A stretch of DNA of 64,000 bases from Collinsella sp. (GCA_019424965.1 JAHYYL010000006.1:23213-87212), one strand, 5' to 3'; shown: positions 29,539 to 38,626, numbered from the stretch's first letter. Numbers and translations are program-made. The notes: generated by a model not told the origin, from the letters alone.

Positions 29539-32130
29539 CTACTTGTCGGCGGCCTTCTTGGTGGTCGTCTTTTTCGCGGCAGTCTTCTTGGCAGTCGACT
29601 TCTTGGCGGTCGAAGTCTTCTTTGCCGCCGTGGTCTTCTTGGCCGTGCTCGCCTTGGTCGCGGTCTTGCGGCCGCGGGCGGGCTTCTTCTCCTTGGTCGG
29701 GCAGTCCATGTTGACGCAGATACGCCACGGACCGCGCGCTGTGTTGACCACCACGATGGGGGCGCCGCACTCGGGACAGGTCTCACCCGTCGCCTCGAGT
29801 TTGCCACGCGCCGGCAGCGGATAGCTCACGCCGCAATCGTCATAGTTGGTGCAGCGGATAAAGCGCTTGCCGCTCTTTTCGCTCTTGTGTGCGATCAGGT
29901 CGCCGTGACGCCCAGCCTCGGCACACACCTTGCACTCGCCCACCTTAAGGTCGGGCTCGTAGTTGGTGGGGCACGTCGGATTCACGCAAATCTCGAAAGC
30001 CTTCTGGCGGAACGGCTGGCACTTAATGCGCGGTGCACCGCATTCGGGGCACACGGCAGCCTCGCCCTCGAGCGGGCTCACCTTGACGCCGCTCGGCACC
30101 GGATAGGTCACATCGCAGTCGGGCCATCCCATGCAGCCGATAAAGCTGCCGCGGGTCTTGGCGCTCGTCTTCATAACCAAGTCCTTGCCGCACTTGGGAC
30201 AAGCGCCCACACGCGCATCGGCCGTGACGGCGTCGCTGATAGCGTCGCCCAGTTCCTGCGTATGCTTGAGCAGCTCGTCGAGCACGCCGGCCAGCAGCGC
30301 GCGCGAGTGCGTCACGACATGCTCTTCGGTATCCTCGCCGCGCTCCACGCGGGTCATATCGCCGTCGAGCTCGCTGGTCATATCGGGGCTCGTGATGCGC
30401 GGGGCAAACTGCGTCAGCGCGTCGATGATGGCGATGCCCAGCTGGCTCGGCTCCACAGGATCGTTTTTGAGGTAGCGCACGGCGTACAGGCGCTCGATGA
30501 TGCTCGCGCGCGTGGACTTGGTACCCAGGCCACGCTTTTCCATCTCCTGCACGAGCTTGCCCTGGCTGTAGCGCGCGGGCGGCTCGGTCTGCTTGGCCTC
30601 GAGCTTAATGTCGAACACATCGACCGTGTCACCCTGCTCCAGCGGCGGCATCTGCTCGTCGCGCTTGAGTCCGTACGGGTACGCCTCGCGGAAACCCGGG
30701 GTCACGAGCACATCGCCCGAAGCCACGAACGGCTCGCCGTTCACGTCGAGCTCGAGCTTGGTGTTCTCGATGGTCGCGGGACCCATAAGCGTCGCCAGGA
30801 AGCGGCGGGCGATGAGGTCGTAGAGCTTGCGCTGGCCGCCATCGAGCGTGGACGGATCGCCCTCGCCCGTGGGATAGATAGGCGGGTGGTCGGTGGTCTC
30901 GACTTTGCCCCGCGTGGGCTTCATGGGGCCGGCGAGCACCTTTTTGCATACAGGTGCCAGCGCCGGATTGATCTTTGCCAGGTCGCTCACCACGGCGCCC
31001 AGGTCGAGCGTCGCGGGGTACACGGTGTTGTCGACACGCGGGTAGCTGATGAGGCCCGCCATGTAGAGGGACTCGGCGATGCGCATGGTACGCGCAGGCG
31101 AGATGCCCTCGGCTGCGGCGGCAGCCTGCAGCGAAGTGGTCGCAAACGGCGTGGGCGGCTGCTGCTTGCGCGAACGCTTGGTCACCGCGGCGACGGTTGC
31201 CGTCGCAACGCCGTCAACATGGCCGTACGCCGTCTCGGCAGCATCCTTGTCGGTAAAGCGCGCCGTCTTGTGCGCAATCTTAAAGCGGTCGTCCTCGGCA
31301 GCACCCTGCGCGGCGCCCATGCCGCGGATCTGCCAATAGTCCTCGGGCACAAACGCCATGCGCTCGCGCTCGCGCTCAACCACCAGGGCGAGCGTCGGCG
31401 TCTGCACACGGCCGGCGGAACGCACGTTGCCAAAGCCGCCAAACTTGGCGAGCGTCAGGTAGCGCGTGAGCACCGCGCCCCAAATGAGGTCGATGTGCTG
31501 ACGGCTCTCGCCGGCGTCGGCCAAGTTCTGGTCGAGCGAGACGAGATTATCAAAGGCCTGCGTAATCTCGGCCTTGGTAAACGAAGAATACTGGGCGCGG
31601 GCGACCGGCAAGTCGGGCGCAACCTCGCGCACCTTGTTGAGGGCGTCCGAACCGATCAGCTCGCCCTCGCGATCGAAGTCCGTGGCGATAATGACGCTGT
31701 CGGACTTTTTAGCGAGGTTCTTGAGCGAACGAATGAGCTCCTTCTCGGCCGGCAGCTTAATGACAGGCGCCCAGGTGAGGTAAGGCAGGCTCTCGAGCTT
31801 CCAGCCCTTGATGGAAATGCCATCGGCAAGGAACGGCTTACGCTTGGTGTCGTAAGGCGGACGAGCCAGGCCATCGGGCATGTCGGCCGGCAGTATCTCA
31901 CCGTCCTCGGTGACCGAATACCAGCCCAGCTTTTTATCGAACAGCACGCTGTCGCAAAAATCGGGCGCAAGGATGTGACCGGCAAGGCCGATCGTCACGC
32001 ACTCCTCGCCCTTCCACTCAAAACGGTAGATGGCGGTGTTGTACACCTTGTCCTTTTTGGGCTTGCCCGTGGACAGACGCTCGGCAATCTGACGCGCGGC
32101 GTCGTTTTTCTCGGCGATGATGAGCTTCAA
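29539..32130 (-). CDS. topA: DNA topoisomerase I (type IA), archaeal-like
   Basis: An 863-residue type IA topoisomerase that relaxes negative supercoils. It has a Toprim domain with KLIIAEKNDAARQIAERL at the N-terminus and ATDFDREGELIG (residues 149-160, metal site), SAGRVQTPTLALVVERE, and the active-site block GLISYPRVDNTVYP with nucleophile Tyr363. The S-Y-P-R-x-D-N-T-V-Y-P form is typical of archaeal enzymes; common bacterial TopA has I-S-Y-M-R-T-D-S. Four C-terminal zinc ribbons follow (CPKCGKDLVMK, CPECGAPRIKC, CKVCAEAGRHGD, CPECGAPIVV), then a Lys/Ala/Thr tail of about 45 residues. The start is a TTG at 32130 with AGGAG six bases before. Confidence 0.92.
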   Translation of the reverse strand: MKLIIAEKNDAARQIAERLSTGKPKKDKVYNTAIYRFEWKGEECVTIGLAGHILAPDFCDSVLFDKKLGWYSVTEDGEILPADMPDGLARPPYDTKRKPFLADGISIKGWKLESLPYLTWAPVIKLPAEKELIRSLKNLAKKSDSVIIATDFDREGELIGSDALNKVREVAPDLPVARAQYSSFTKAEITQAFDNLVSLDQNLADAGESRQHIDLIWGAVLTRYLTLAKFGGFGNVRSAGRVQTPTLALVVERERERMAFVPEDYWQIRGMGAAQGAAEDDRFKIAHKTARFTDKDAAETAYGHVDGVATATVAAVTKRSRKQQPPTPFATTSLQAAAAAEGISPARTMRIAESLYMAGLISYPRVDNTVYPATLDLGAVVSDLAKINPALAPVCKKVLAGPMKPTRGKVETTDHPPIYPTGEGDPSTLDGGQRKLYDLIARRFLATLMGPATIENTKLELDVNGEPFVASGDVLVTPGFREAYPYGLKRDEQMPPLEQGDTVDVFDIKLEAKQTEPPARYSQGKLVQEMEKRGLGTKSTRASIIERLYAVRYLKNDPVEPSQLGIAIIDALTQFAPRITSPDMTSELDGDMTRVERGEDTEEHVVTHSRALLAGVLDELLKHTQELGDAISDAVTADARVGACPKCGKDLVMKTSAKTRGSFIGCMGWPDCDVTYPVPSGVKVSPLEGEAAVCPECGAPRIKCQPFRQKAFEICVNPTCPTNYEPDLKVGECKVCAEAGRHGDLIAHKSEKSGKRFIRCTNYDDCGVSYPLPARGKLEATGETCPECGAPIVVVNTARGPWRICVNMDCPTKEKKPARGRKTATKASTAKKTTAAKKTSTAKKSTAKKTAAKKTTTKKAADK

Positions 32131-32184
32131 AAGAGGCTCCTATCTCGTATCTCTGCGGCTACGCCCGCCCGTATGGCGGCCGAC

Positions 32185-32868
32185 TTACGCCCTTGCTTGC
32201 TCAATCTGCCCGATGAGCCAATCGCACCAGGCATCCATGCCCTCGCCCTTACGCGCGCTCACGGAAAACCGCGGCGCCTGCGGATTGAGGTCATCGAGTG
32301 TCTTAGTATACCTATCCATGTCAAAATCGAAAGCCGGGGCCACATCGACCTTGTTGAGCAGCTGCGCGCCGGCGTGCTGGAAGATGCCCGGGTACTTGAT
32401 GGGCTTGTCGTCGCCCTCGGGCACCGAGAGAATCATGATGGACAGGTTTTCGCCCAGGTCAAAGTCGACTGGGCAGACCAGGTTACCCACGTTTTCGATA
32501 AAGATGACGTCGATGTTTTGAAGACCCACAGCCTGGTCGAAGGCGTCAACTGCCTCCATGATCATGTTGCCCTCGAGATGGCACAGGCCGCCCGTGTTGA
32601 TCTGGATGGCGGGCATGCCGGCTTCCTTCATGGTGATGGCGTCGACATCCGAGGCGATATCGCCCTCGATGACGGCACAGCGCAGGCCGGCCTTGTCACG
32701 TAGACGCTCGTTGGTGCCCAGGATCGTGGTAGTCTTGCCCGAGCCGGGGCTCGACAACACATTGATCACATAGGTGTTTGTCTCTTCAAATCGCTGTCGC
32801 AGCTGATCTGCCAGGCGCTCATTGCGCGACAGAATCGGCGACACGATATCAATCGTTTTCTCGGCCAT
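32185..32868 (-). CDS. hypB: Hydrogenase nickel-incorporation GTPase HypB
   Basis: SIMIBI-class GTPase that delivers nickel to [NiFe]-hydrogenase precursors. The 227-residue protein has P-loop SSPGSGKTT (residues 39-47), VIEGDIASDVDA, INTGGLCHLEGNMI with the metal-site cysteine/histidine, IFIENVGNLVCP and LLNKVDVAP. The N-terminal histidine-rich store of some HypB proteins is absent. The ATG at 32868 follows AAGGAG at eight bases. It lies directly downstream of hypA. Confidence 0.94.
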   Translation of the reverse strand: MAEKTIDIVSPILSRNERLADQLRQRFEETNTYVINVLSSPGSGKTTTILGTNERLRDKAGLRCAVIEGDIASDVDAITMKEAGMPAIQINTGGLCHLEGNMIMEAVDAFDQAVGLQNIDVIFIENVGNLVCPVDFDLGENLSIMILSVPEGDDKPIKYPGIFQHAGAQLLNKVDVAPAFDFDMDRYTKTLDDLNPQAPRFSVSARKGEGMDAWCDWLIGQIEQARA

Positions 32869-32923
32869 ATTCGGCACTCCTTAATTTCCAACATTTATAC
32901 CCCGTCCCCAGGTGGCTGGCGGG

Positions 32924-33280
32924 CTAATCGTCGGGGGTTTCGATTTCTATACTGGCGATGTCGAGCTCGCGGCCGTGCAGCAGGCGCACATTGGCGCCAC
33001 CGCACTGGGGACAACGGCAATGGAAGCGGTCGTGCTCAAAGACCTCGCCGCAGTCCAGACACTCGCTTTGTGGATGGACTTCCTCTACGGCAAGCTCGCA
33101 GCCGCGCGTGAGCGGGTCCTCGTCGCGAAATGTCTCCCATGCAAAGTCGAGTGCCTCGCGCACGACCTCGGTCATATCCCCGATACGCAGCGTTACCAAA
33201 ACGGCGCGCGAGGCCCCCGCCCCACGCGCCGCGCGAATCACTGTATCGAGTATGCCGTTGACAATGCCAACCTCGTGCAT
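32924..33280 (-). CDS. hypA: Hydrogenase nickel metallochaperone HypA
   Basis: A 118-residue zinc/nickel protein. MHEVGIVNGILD gives the conserved His2-Glu3 nickel site, and two CxxC pairs (CLDC and CPQC) form the zinc site. It acts with HypB. GAGGAG precedes the ATG, and tatC ends 6 bp upstream, so tatA-tatC-hypA-hypB-topA may be one transcript. Confidence 0.94.
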   Translation of the reverse strand: MHEVGIVNGILDTVIRAARGAGASRAVLVTLRIGDMTEVVREALDFAWETFRDEDPLTRGCELAVEEVHPQSECLDCGEVFEHDRFHCRCPQCGGANVRLLHGRELDIASIEIETPDD

Positions 33281-33286
33281 ACCGAT

Positions 33287-34078
33287 TTACTCCTCGTCGT
33301 CCTCGTCGTCCGAGAACAGGTCCAGACGACTCACGAACAAGCCCTCCTTGCCCTCGCGCGCGGTAATGACCACACGGGCGATGGCAAGCGAAATCTCGTA
33401 AAGCGAGAGCAGGGCGCCATACATGAGGCCGAGCGTAACGGGCGAGCCGTCAGGCGTAATCACAGCCGAGCCCACAAGCAGGCCAACGTATACGTAACGC
33501 CAGGCACCGCGGAAAGCAGCGTAGGACACGATGTGGAAGACGGACAGGTAGAAGATGATGAGCGGCAGCTCAAACGCCACGCCAAAGCCGATCATAAAGA
33601 GCAGCTCCATGTTGACGTAGTTCTCCAGATCGGGCAGCGCCGTAGCGACGGCCGAGGTCTCGCCGATGAGCCACTCAAAGCCTGCAGGGATGATGATGAA
33701 GTAGCAAAAGATTGCGCCCAGGAAGAACAGCACCGTCGAGGCGAGCACCGTGGGCACGACCCACTTGCGCTCGTTGGGTCGAAGCGCCGGCAGGAAAAAC
33801 GCCAGAATCTGCCAGATGATCATGGGCGTGCACATGACCACGGCCATCTTGATGGCCAGCGAGAAGCGCAAGCCAAAGCCGCCGAGCGTGGTAGTGATGT
33901 AGAACTTACCGTCCGGCACAAAGGAGCGGATGGGATCTTCCAGGATGTCGAGCACAACAGGCGTGGCGAAATACAGCACGATAGCGGCGGCAAACACCGA
34001 CACGACCACGATGGTCAGGCGGCGACGGAGCTCTCCCAGGTGATCGAAGAGCGGCATACGCGCAGGTCCGATAGGCAT
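33287..34078 (-). CDS. tatC: Sec-independent protein translocase TatC
   Basis: A 263-residue polytopic membrane protein, the twin-arginine signal receptor. It has MPLFDHLGELRRRL at the N-terminus with the conserved E-L-R-x-R, six hydrophobic segments, LRPNERKWVVP, and FGVAFELPLIIFYL with the conserved F-E-x-P. An acidic C-terminal tail (SDDEDDEE) ends it. The ATG overlaps the tatA stop by one base (TAATG). Confidence 0.94.
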   Translation of the reverse strand: MPIGPARMPLFDHLGELRRRLTIVVVSVFAAAIVLYFATPVVLDILEDPIRSFVPDGKFYITTTLGGFGLRFSLAIKMAVVMCTPMIIWQILAFFLPALRPNERKWVVPTVLASTVLFFLGAIFCYFIIIPAGFEWLIGETSAVATALPDLENYVNMELLFMIGFGVAFELPLIIFYLSVFHIVSYAAFRGAWRYVYVGLLVGSAVITPDGSPVTLGLMYGALLSLYEISLAIARVVITAREGKEGLFVSRLDLFSDDEDDEE

Positions 34079-34665
34079 TACTCATCGCCTCCCTTCGGGG
34101 CGTCGGCGGCAGCGTCGTCGTCCTCGGCCTCGAGCTCGCGAGCGAGCTGGTCGACGACGGCCTTGCGCTTGCGGGGACGACGAGCGTAGAGGTCAGCCGT
34201 CGTGGGCTCTGCCGGCTCGGGCTCGGGCTCCGGCTCTGCAGCAGGCTCGGGCTCGGCGGCAGCAGCGGGCTCGGCCTTGGCAGGCTCGGCGCTCTCGGCC
34301 TCATCAGCAGCGCCTTCGCCCTCGGTGGCACCCTCGCTCGCAGCCTTCTCGGCGGCAAGGCGGGCACGGCGCTCGGCAAAGGTCTCCTTCTTTGCGGGCG
34401 CGGCCGTCTCGACGGCATCCTCGTCCGCATCGGAATCGTCGTCGGTCGCAGCAGCCTTCTTGGGCTTGACCGGGGCCGACGCGGCCTCGCTCACCGGATC
34501 GATGATCTCGGACTGAACAACGGCCGTCATCTTTTCCTGCGTCTCGCGGAACTGACGGATGGCACGGCCAATCGTGCGGCCCATCTGTGGGAGCTTATCC
34601 GGGCCAAACAGCAAAAAGCCGAAGACCACGATGATCGCGAGCTCACCCTCTCCAATACCAAACAC
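34078..34665 (-). CDS. tatA: Twin-arginine translocase subunit TatA/TatB
   Basis: A 195-residue protein starting at a GTG (34665) five bases after GGAGG, giving MFGIGEGELAIIVVFGFLLFGPDKLPQMGRTIGRAIRQFRETQ. That is the Tat membrane helix, F-G-P-x-K-L-P hinge and amphipathic helix. The rest, about 130 residues, is a low-complexity Ala/Glu/Pro-rich acidic tail containing a run of alternating E-P. Only one TatA/B protein precedes tatC, so it may serve both roles as in Gram-positive TatAC systems. The sequence before GTG 34665 lacks a start with a ribosome site. Confidence 0.9.
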   Translation of the reverse strand: MFGIGEGELAIIVVFGFLLFGPDKLPQMGRTIGRAIRQFRETQEKMTAVVQSEIIDPVSEAASAPVKPKKAAATDDDSDADEDAVETAAPAKKETFAERRARLAAEKAASEGATEGEGAADEAESAEPAKAEPAAAAEPEPAAEPEPEPEPAEPTTADLYARRPRKRKAVVDQLARELEAEDDDAAADAPKGGDE

Positions 34666-34746
34666 ACATACCTCCAAGGCTCGATGTGAGTCGAGCCCGC
34701 ACCGCGCCATTCGGCCGGAACTCGTCTATTCATTCGGTCAAGTATA

Positions 34747-34774
34747 GCGCCCGGACGCCAAAACGTCCGAGCGC
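34747..34774 (-). other. GC hairpin between the STAS gene and tatA
   Basis: GCGC-(C)-GGACG pairs with CGTCC-(A)-GCGC. No T run follows; a minus-strand TATACT box directly beyond it could be the tatA -10. It could be the terminator of the STAS gene. Confidence 0.4.
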
Positions 34775-34818
34775 ATCACAAACATATGCCAAACGGCACG
34801 CCCTTTTGGGGGCAAAGA

Positions 34819-35133
34819 TTATGCAGCGGTGATCGAAATCTCCTGGTCGACACCCAACAGCTGAACAACGCGCATCACCGGGGGCTGCACATTGGTGCAG
34901 CTAAAGCGCTTGCCGTGGTCGACCGCGTGGTGCGCGGCGCCCACGAGCACGCCAATGCCCGTCGAATCGATATAGCTCACCTGGGCAAAATCGAGCTCAA
35001 CGGCCTCAGTGGGCTGCTCAAGCGCCAGGTCGATGGCATTGCGCAGGCTGTCGGCGTTAGAGATATCGATTTCGCCGGTCACCTTAATGGTGTAGAGCTC
35101 TGACGTGGGGTTGGTGGAAATACCCAAATCCAT
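34819..35133 (-). CDS. STAS-domain anti-sigma-factor antagonist
   Basis: A 104-residue SpoIIAA/RsbV-like protein: YTIKVTGEIDISNADSLRNAI, VELDFAQVSYIDSTGIGVLVGA with the phosphorylatable serine in D-S-T-G (about residue 57), and a C-terminal VMRVVQLLGVDQEI. Such proteins bind anti-sigma kinases. No anti-sigma factor or sigma factor gene is adjacent, so its partner lies elsewhere. AAAGGAGCG precedes the start. Confidence 0.9.
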   Translation of the reverse strand: MDLGISTNPTSELYTIKVTGEIDISNADSLRNAIDLALEQPTEAVELDFAQVSYIDSTGIGVLVGAAHHAVDHGKRFSCTNVQPPVMRVVQLLGVDQEISITAA

Positions 35134-35184
35134 GTATACGCTCCTTTACGTATCGAAAGTGCGGATAGTACGGGAAGCCGCGCG

Positions 35185-36489
35185 TTAGGCACGCTCGGCA
35201 CGCGCAAGCTCAGCAGCGACAAGCTTGACGGCCAGCACCAGCACATCGAGCGCGGCCTCCAGGTCCTCGACCGTGGGATAGCTCGGCGCGATGCGGATGT
35301 TGGTGTCGCGCGGGTCCTTGCCATAAGGCCAGGTGGCACCAGCCGGCGTGAGTTTGACGCCCAGGTCGGCACAAAGCGCGGCGACCTTTTGGGCCGAGCC
35401 CTCGGGACCATCGAAGCTTACAAAGTAGCCGCCGCGGGGATGCGTCCAAGTGGCGCAACCCGTATCGCCCAGGCCCTCGGTGAGCTTGCGCTCAACGGCC
35501 TCAAAGCGCGGGCGCAGGAACTCGGCATGCTTTTTCATGTGCTCCTTGACCGCCTCGATGGTGGGAAGGAAACGCACGTGACGCAGCTGGTTGAGCTTGT
35601 CAGCGCTGATGAGGCCGGCCTTCAGGCGCTTGGAGAACTCGGCGATAACCGCGGGGCTCGCACCGATGAAGCCGATGCCGGCGCCCGGGAAGGTAATCTT
35701 GGACGTCGAGGCAAAAGCCACCACGCGGTCCTCGGTGCCCGCCGCGCGAGCGAGGTCGAAGATATTGGCGAGCTCGTCGGTCTCGTCGTACAGGTCGTGC
35801 ACGCAGTAGGCGTTGTCCCAAAAGATGCGGAAATCGGGCGCGGCCGTGGGCATCTCGACCAGGCGACGCACGGTGTCCTCGCTAAAGGTGATGCCCGTGG
35901 GGTTGGAATACTTGGGCACGCACCAGATGCCCTTGATGGAGTCGTCGGCGGCAACCAAGCGCTCGACCTCGTCCATGTCGGGGCCATTGTCGATCATCGC
36001 GACGGGGACGTTCTCGATACCCAGGTCGGCGGTGATGCCAAAGTGGCGGTCGTAGCCGGGAACAGGGCACAGGAACTTGACCTTCTTGCCGTCGTGCGCG
36101 GCCTCGTAGGCATCCCAGGGCTCGCTGCCACACGAGCCGCAGCGCCAGAACATGCCGGCGATGTCGTGCTCGATCAGCAAGCTCGACGAACCCAGTACGA
36201 GCGTCTGTTCGGCGGGGCAACCCAGGAACTCCCCCGCTAGCTTGCGCGCCGAGGGAATGCCCTCAAAGCAGCCGTAGTTGGAGCAGTCGACGTTGCCGTC
36301 GTGCAGATCGGCATCGGCATTGAGGATATCGAGCATGGGTCGAGAGATGTCCACCTGGGAGGGCGACGGCTTGCCGCGGGCCATGTCGAGCGCCAGGCCC
36401 TTGGCCTTGACCTCGGCGACCTCGGCTTTGAGCGCCTCGATGGCGGCATCGAGTTCGGTGGTTTCCATCTTCTGGTAGATCGTCTGCAT
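35185..36489 (-). CDS. Aspartate aminotransferase, MocR-like subgroup (Rv3722c type)
   Basis: A PLP-dependent fold-type-I aminotransferase of 434 residues. It has LDMARGKPSPSQVDISRPML at the N-terminus, NYGCFEGIPSARKLAGEFLG, the ring-stacking PGYDRHFGI region, VPKYSNPTGITFSEDTVRRL, FWDNAYCVHDL with the PLP aspartate, and FASTSKITFPGAGIGFIG with the Schiff-base lysine near residue 261. The subgroup includes mycobacterial AspAT Rv3722c, which makes aspartate from oxaloacetate and glutamate. AAAGG precedes the ATG. It is monocistronic or followed by the STAS gene 52 bp later. Confidence 0.88.
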   Translation of the reverse strand: MQTIYQKMETTELDAAIEALKAEVAEVKAKGLALDMARGKPSPSQVDISRPMLDILNADADLHDGNVDCSNYGCFEGIPSARKLAGEFLGCPAEQTLVLGSSSLLIEHDIAGMFWRCGSCGSEPWDAYEAAHDGKKVKFLCPVPGYDRHFGITADLGIENVPVAMIDNGPDMDEVERLVAADDSIKGIWCVPKYSNPTGITFSEDTVRRLVEMPTAAPDFRIFWDNAYCVHDLYDETDELANIFDLARAAGTEDRVVAFASTSKITFPGAGIGFIGASPAVIAEFSKRLKAGLISADKLNQLRHVRFLPTIEAVKEHMKKHAEFLRPRFEAVERKLTEGLGDTGCATWTHPRGGYFVSFDGPEGSAQKVAALCADLGVKLTPAGATWPYGKDPRDTNIRIAPSYPTVEDLEAALDVLVLAVKLVAAELARAERA

Positions 36490-36639
36490 GGGTGCGACCT
36501 TTCACGAAGCGGGACGTTGCAGTTCGTCTAAGTATAGACCGCCACCGCCGTAACGGTATGAAGCCGTGATAGATTAAGTTCATCGCAATGAATTACGACA
36601 TCGCCGCGCATGCCGGCGTGGGGCGCCCAAGGAGGCACT

Positions 36640-36894
36640 ATGGAGTACGGATCGTTCCAGGCCGAGGAATTCGGCGACCTGCAGCGCCTGGTCGACGGGC
36701 TGTTTTACGACCGCCACGCCATCGATCGTCTGGATCTGATCGTACAGGCCGAAATCTTGGACCTGGCGCCCGATCTCATGGAGATCGTGAACCTTTTGCC
36801 GCCCGGCTACTACGACCGCCAGTCACTTTGCGACCAGCTCAACTCCGCCTTGGCCGCCCACGGCTGGGGCGCCGTCTACGGAACGGTGGAATAA
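36640..36894 (+). CDS. Small acidic protein of unknown function
   Basis: An 84-residue acidic protein starting at the ATG at 36640 right after AAGGAGGCACT. It reads MEYGSFQAEEFGDLQRLVDGLFYDRHAIDRLDLIVQAEILDLAPDL and ends GWGAVYGTVE. No hydrophobic segment or known motif is visible. The excellent ribosome site and normal codon use support a real gene. It is divergent from the aminotransferase and followed by palindromic element B. Confidence 0.75.
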   Translation: MEYGSFQAEEFGDLQRLVDGLFYDRHAIDRLDLIVQAEILDLAPDLMEIVNLLPPGYYDRQSLCDQLNSALAAHGWGAVYGTVE

Positions 36895-36953
36895 GCCTCG
36901 AGGCCGGCAATTTGGCCCGCTTCCCGACCTTGGCGAGGCTTGTTTTAGGACTT

Positions 36954-37183
36954 GTGGCCAAAAAAGGGCAAATATGAGTACTGTTACCTTTTTAATAGCA
37001 GCGATTTTTGGTCGAAATCGGCAAAACTCGACTTGAAACTTCCTAATCACCGTCAGCTAGCGCCAAATTGGAAGTCGATGGTCACTCATTAGCGTACAGT
37101 TCTTATAACTTTGTTCATTATTTTCCGCACCTAAAATGATACGCCGTTTGTGACAGTACTCACAAACGGCGTTTTTTGACCAC
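36954..37183. repeat. AGTACT-type palindromic element, copy B
   Basis: A 230-bp inverted-repeat element between the convergent 84-residue gene and nhaA. The left end is GTGGCCAAAAAAG...CAAATATGAGTACTGTTACC, followed by a TTTAATAGCAGCGATTTTT segment. The right end, reversed, is GTGGTCAAAAAACG... with GAGTACTGTCAC. Its right half contains a perfect 13-bp hairpin (37141-37153 with 37160-37172, loop CAGTAC) followed by TTTTT, a good plus-strand terminator. Confidence 0.88.
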
Positions 37184-37267
37184 TGGCGTGTCTGGCAGGC
37201 GGCAAGCACCGCCCGAATCCGCATTTTGAACGCGCCCGAATCGGTTCTGGAGCCGGTTTTCGCGCTC

Positions 37268-38626
37268 TTACTCGTCTTTGGGCGAGGGATGCTTGCAGAC
37301 CACGCTCATGTAGATCATGCCGAGCACGGCTGCGGTGACCGAACCGGCGAGAATAGCGGCCTTGGCTGCAAGAACCTCAAACTGGGCCGTCGGGAAGGCG
37401 AGGCCGCTGATGAGGATCGACATGGTAAAGCCGATACCGCCCAAAATGCCCACACCGGCGATCATGTGCCAGTTGACATTATGCGGCAACTCGGAAATCT
37501 TGAGTTTAACCAGGGCAAACGTCATGCCAAAGATACCGATCGGCTTGCCCAGCAGCATGCCAAAGTACACGCCGAGCGTCACTGGGTCGGTGAGCAGCGT
37601 GCTCATGTCCACACCCACTAGGCGAACCTGTGCGTTCACGAACGCAAAGATCGGCAGAATCACAAAGTTGACCGGCGTGGAGATCAGACGCTCCATGCGG
37701 ATGAGCGGCGGGGTCACGCGGTGCATGACGCGCTCGACCCTGGTGGTCGAGACGGTAAAGTCGTGCTGGCCCAGGATGTGCGCCTCGTCGTCGTAGCGGT
37801 CATCGAGCAGCGGCAGGCACTCGCCCAACCAATCGGTGAGACTATCGAGCTTGACGCCGCACTTGGCCGGGATGGTGAAGGCCAGGATGACGCCGGCAAG
37901 CGTGGCGTGCACGCCGCTCTTGAACATGCAGAACCACAGCAGCAGACCCAGCACCGAATACGGAGCAAGGCGGTAATGCTGCGTCTTGTTGAGCCACACG
38001 AGTGCGCAGGTCACGAGCGCGGCGGCGCCCAACCAAAACGGATTGGGGCTCTGACCGTAGAAGATGGCGATAGCGGCGATGGAGATCAGGTCGTCGGCGA
38101 TGGCGAGCGTCGAGAAGAACACGCGCACGCCGTTGGGCACGCGATTGCCCAAAAGCGACAGCACGCCCAGCGCAAAGGCAATATCGGTTGCCATGGGGAT
38201 GGCCCAACCGTTGCGGGCGCCGGCATGGTTAAAGATCAGGTAGATGCAGGCGGGAACGACGACGCCGCCCACGGCCGCCAGCATGGGAAGCATGGCCTGA
38301 CGCGGATTCTTGAGCTCGCCGACCGTCATCTCGTACTTAAGCTCAATGCCCACCAACAAAAAGAAAATCGCCATGAGGAAGTCGTTGACGAAAAGCTCAA
38401 CGGTGAGACCGGCCGTAAGGTTGCCCAGACCCACATACAGCGGGGTCTCCAAAAAGTGATGGATGGCCTCGTAGGCATCGGTATTGGCGCAAATGACGGC
38501 GGCGATGGCGGCGAAGACCATGACGGCGGCAGAAATCGTGCCGTTCTCGGCGATGCGCTCCCAGATGTCGTGACGTTCAAAGCGCTTGCGCTCACGAACG
38601 TTGAACAGCTGCTCAGTTGCTGCCAT
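37268..38626 (-). CDS. nhaA: Na+/H+ antiporter NhaA
   Basis: A 452-residue inner-membrane antiporter with a typical helix count. Family blocks seen: FLLVGIELKYEMTVGEL, WAIPMATDIAFALGVLSLLG (the unwound-helix aspartates of the ion site; D-I-A-F-A-L-G), VFFSTLAIADDLISIAAIAIFY with the paired aspartates of helix V, and LGKPIGIFGMTF. The C-terminus ends shortly after the last membrane segment. GAAAGGAGCCGCCC precedes the ATG. Confidence 0.94.
   Translation of the reverse strand: MAATEQLFNVRERKRFERHDIWERIAENGTISAAVMVFAAIAAVICANTDAYEAIHHFLETPLYVGLGNLTAGLTVELFVNDFLMAIFFLLVGIELKYEMTVGELKNPRQAMLPMLAAVGGVVVPACIYLIFNHAGARNGWAIPMATDIAFALGVLSLLGNRVPNGVRVFFSTLAIADDLISIAAIAIFYGQSPNPFWLGAAALVTCALVWLNKTQHYRLAPYSVLGLLLWFCMFKSGVHATLAGVILAFTIPAKCGVKLDSLTDWLGECLPLLDDRYDDEAHILGQHDFTVSTTRVERVMHRVTPPLIRMERLISTPVNFVILPIFAFVNAQVRLVGVDMSTLLTDPVTLGVYFGMLLGKPIGIFGMTFALVKLKISELPHNVNWHMIAGVGILGGIGFTMSILISGLAFPTAQFEVLAAKAAILAGSVTAAVLGMIYMSVVCKHPSPKDE

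Noticed and set aside
29485..32703. 1072-residue open frame on the plus strand
   Set aside because: It lies entirely opposite topA and hypB, which have clear family motifs and ribosome sites. Long antisense frames are expected in GC-rich coding DNA.
36588..36977. 129-residue plus-strand frame overlapping the 84-residue gene
   Set aside because: It overlaps the 84-residue gene in another frame, has no ribosome site and runs into palindromic element B.
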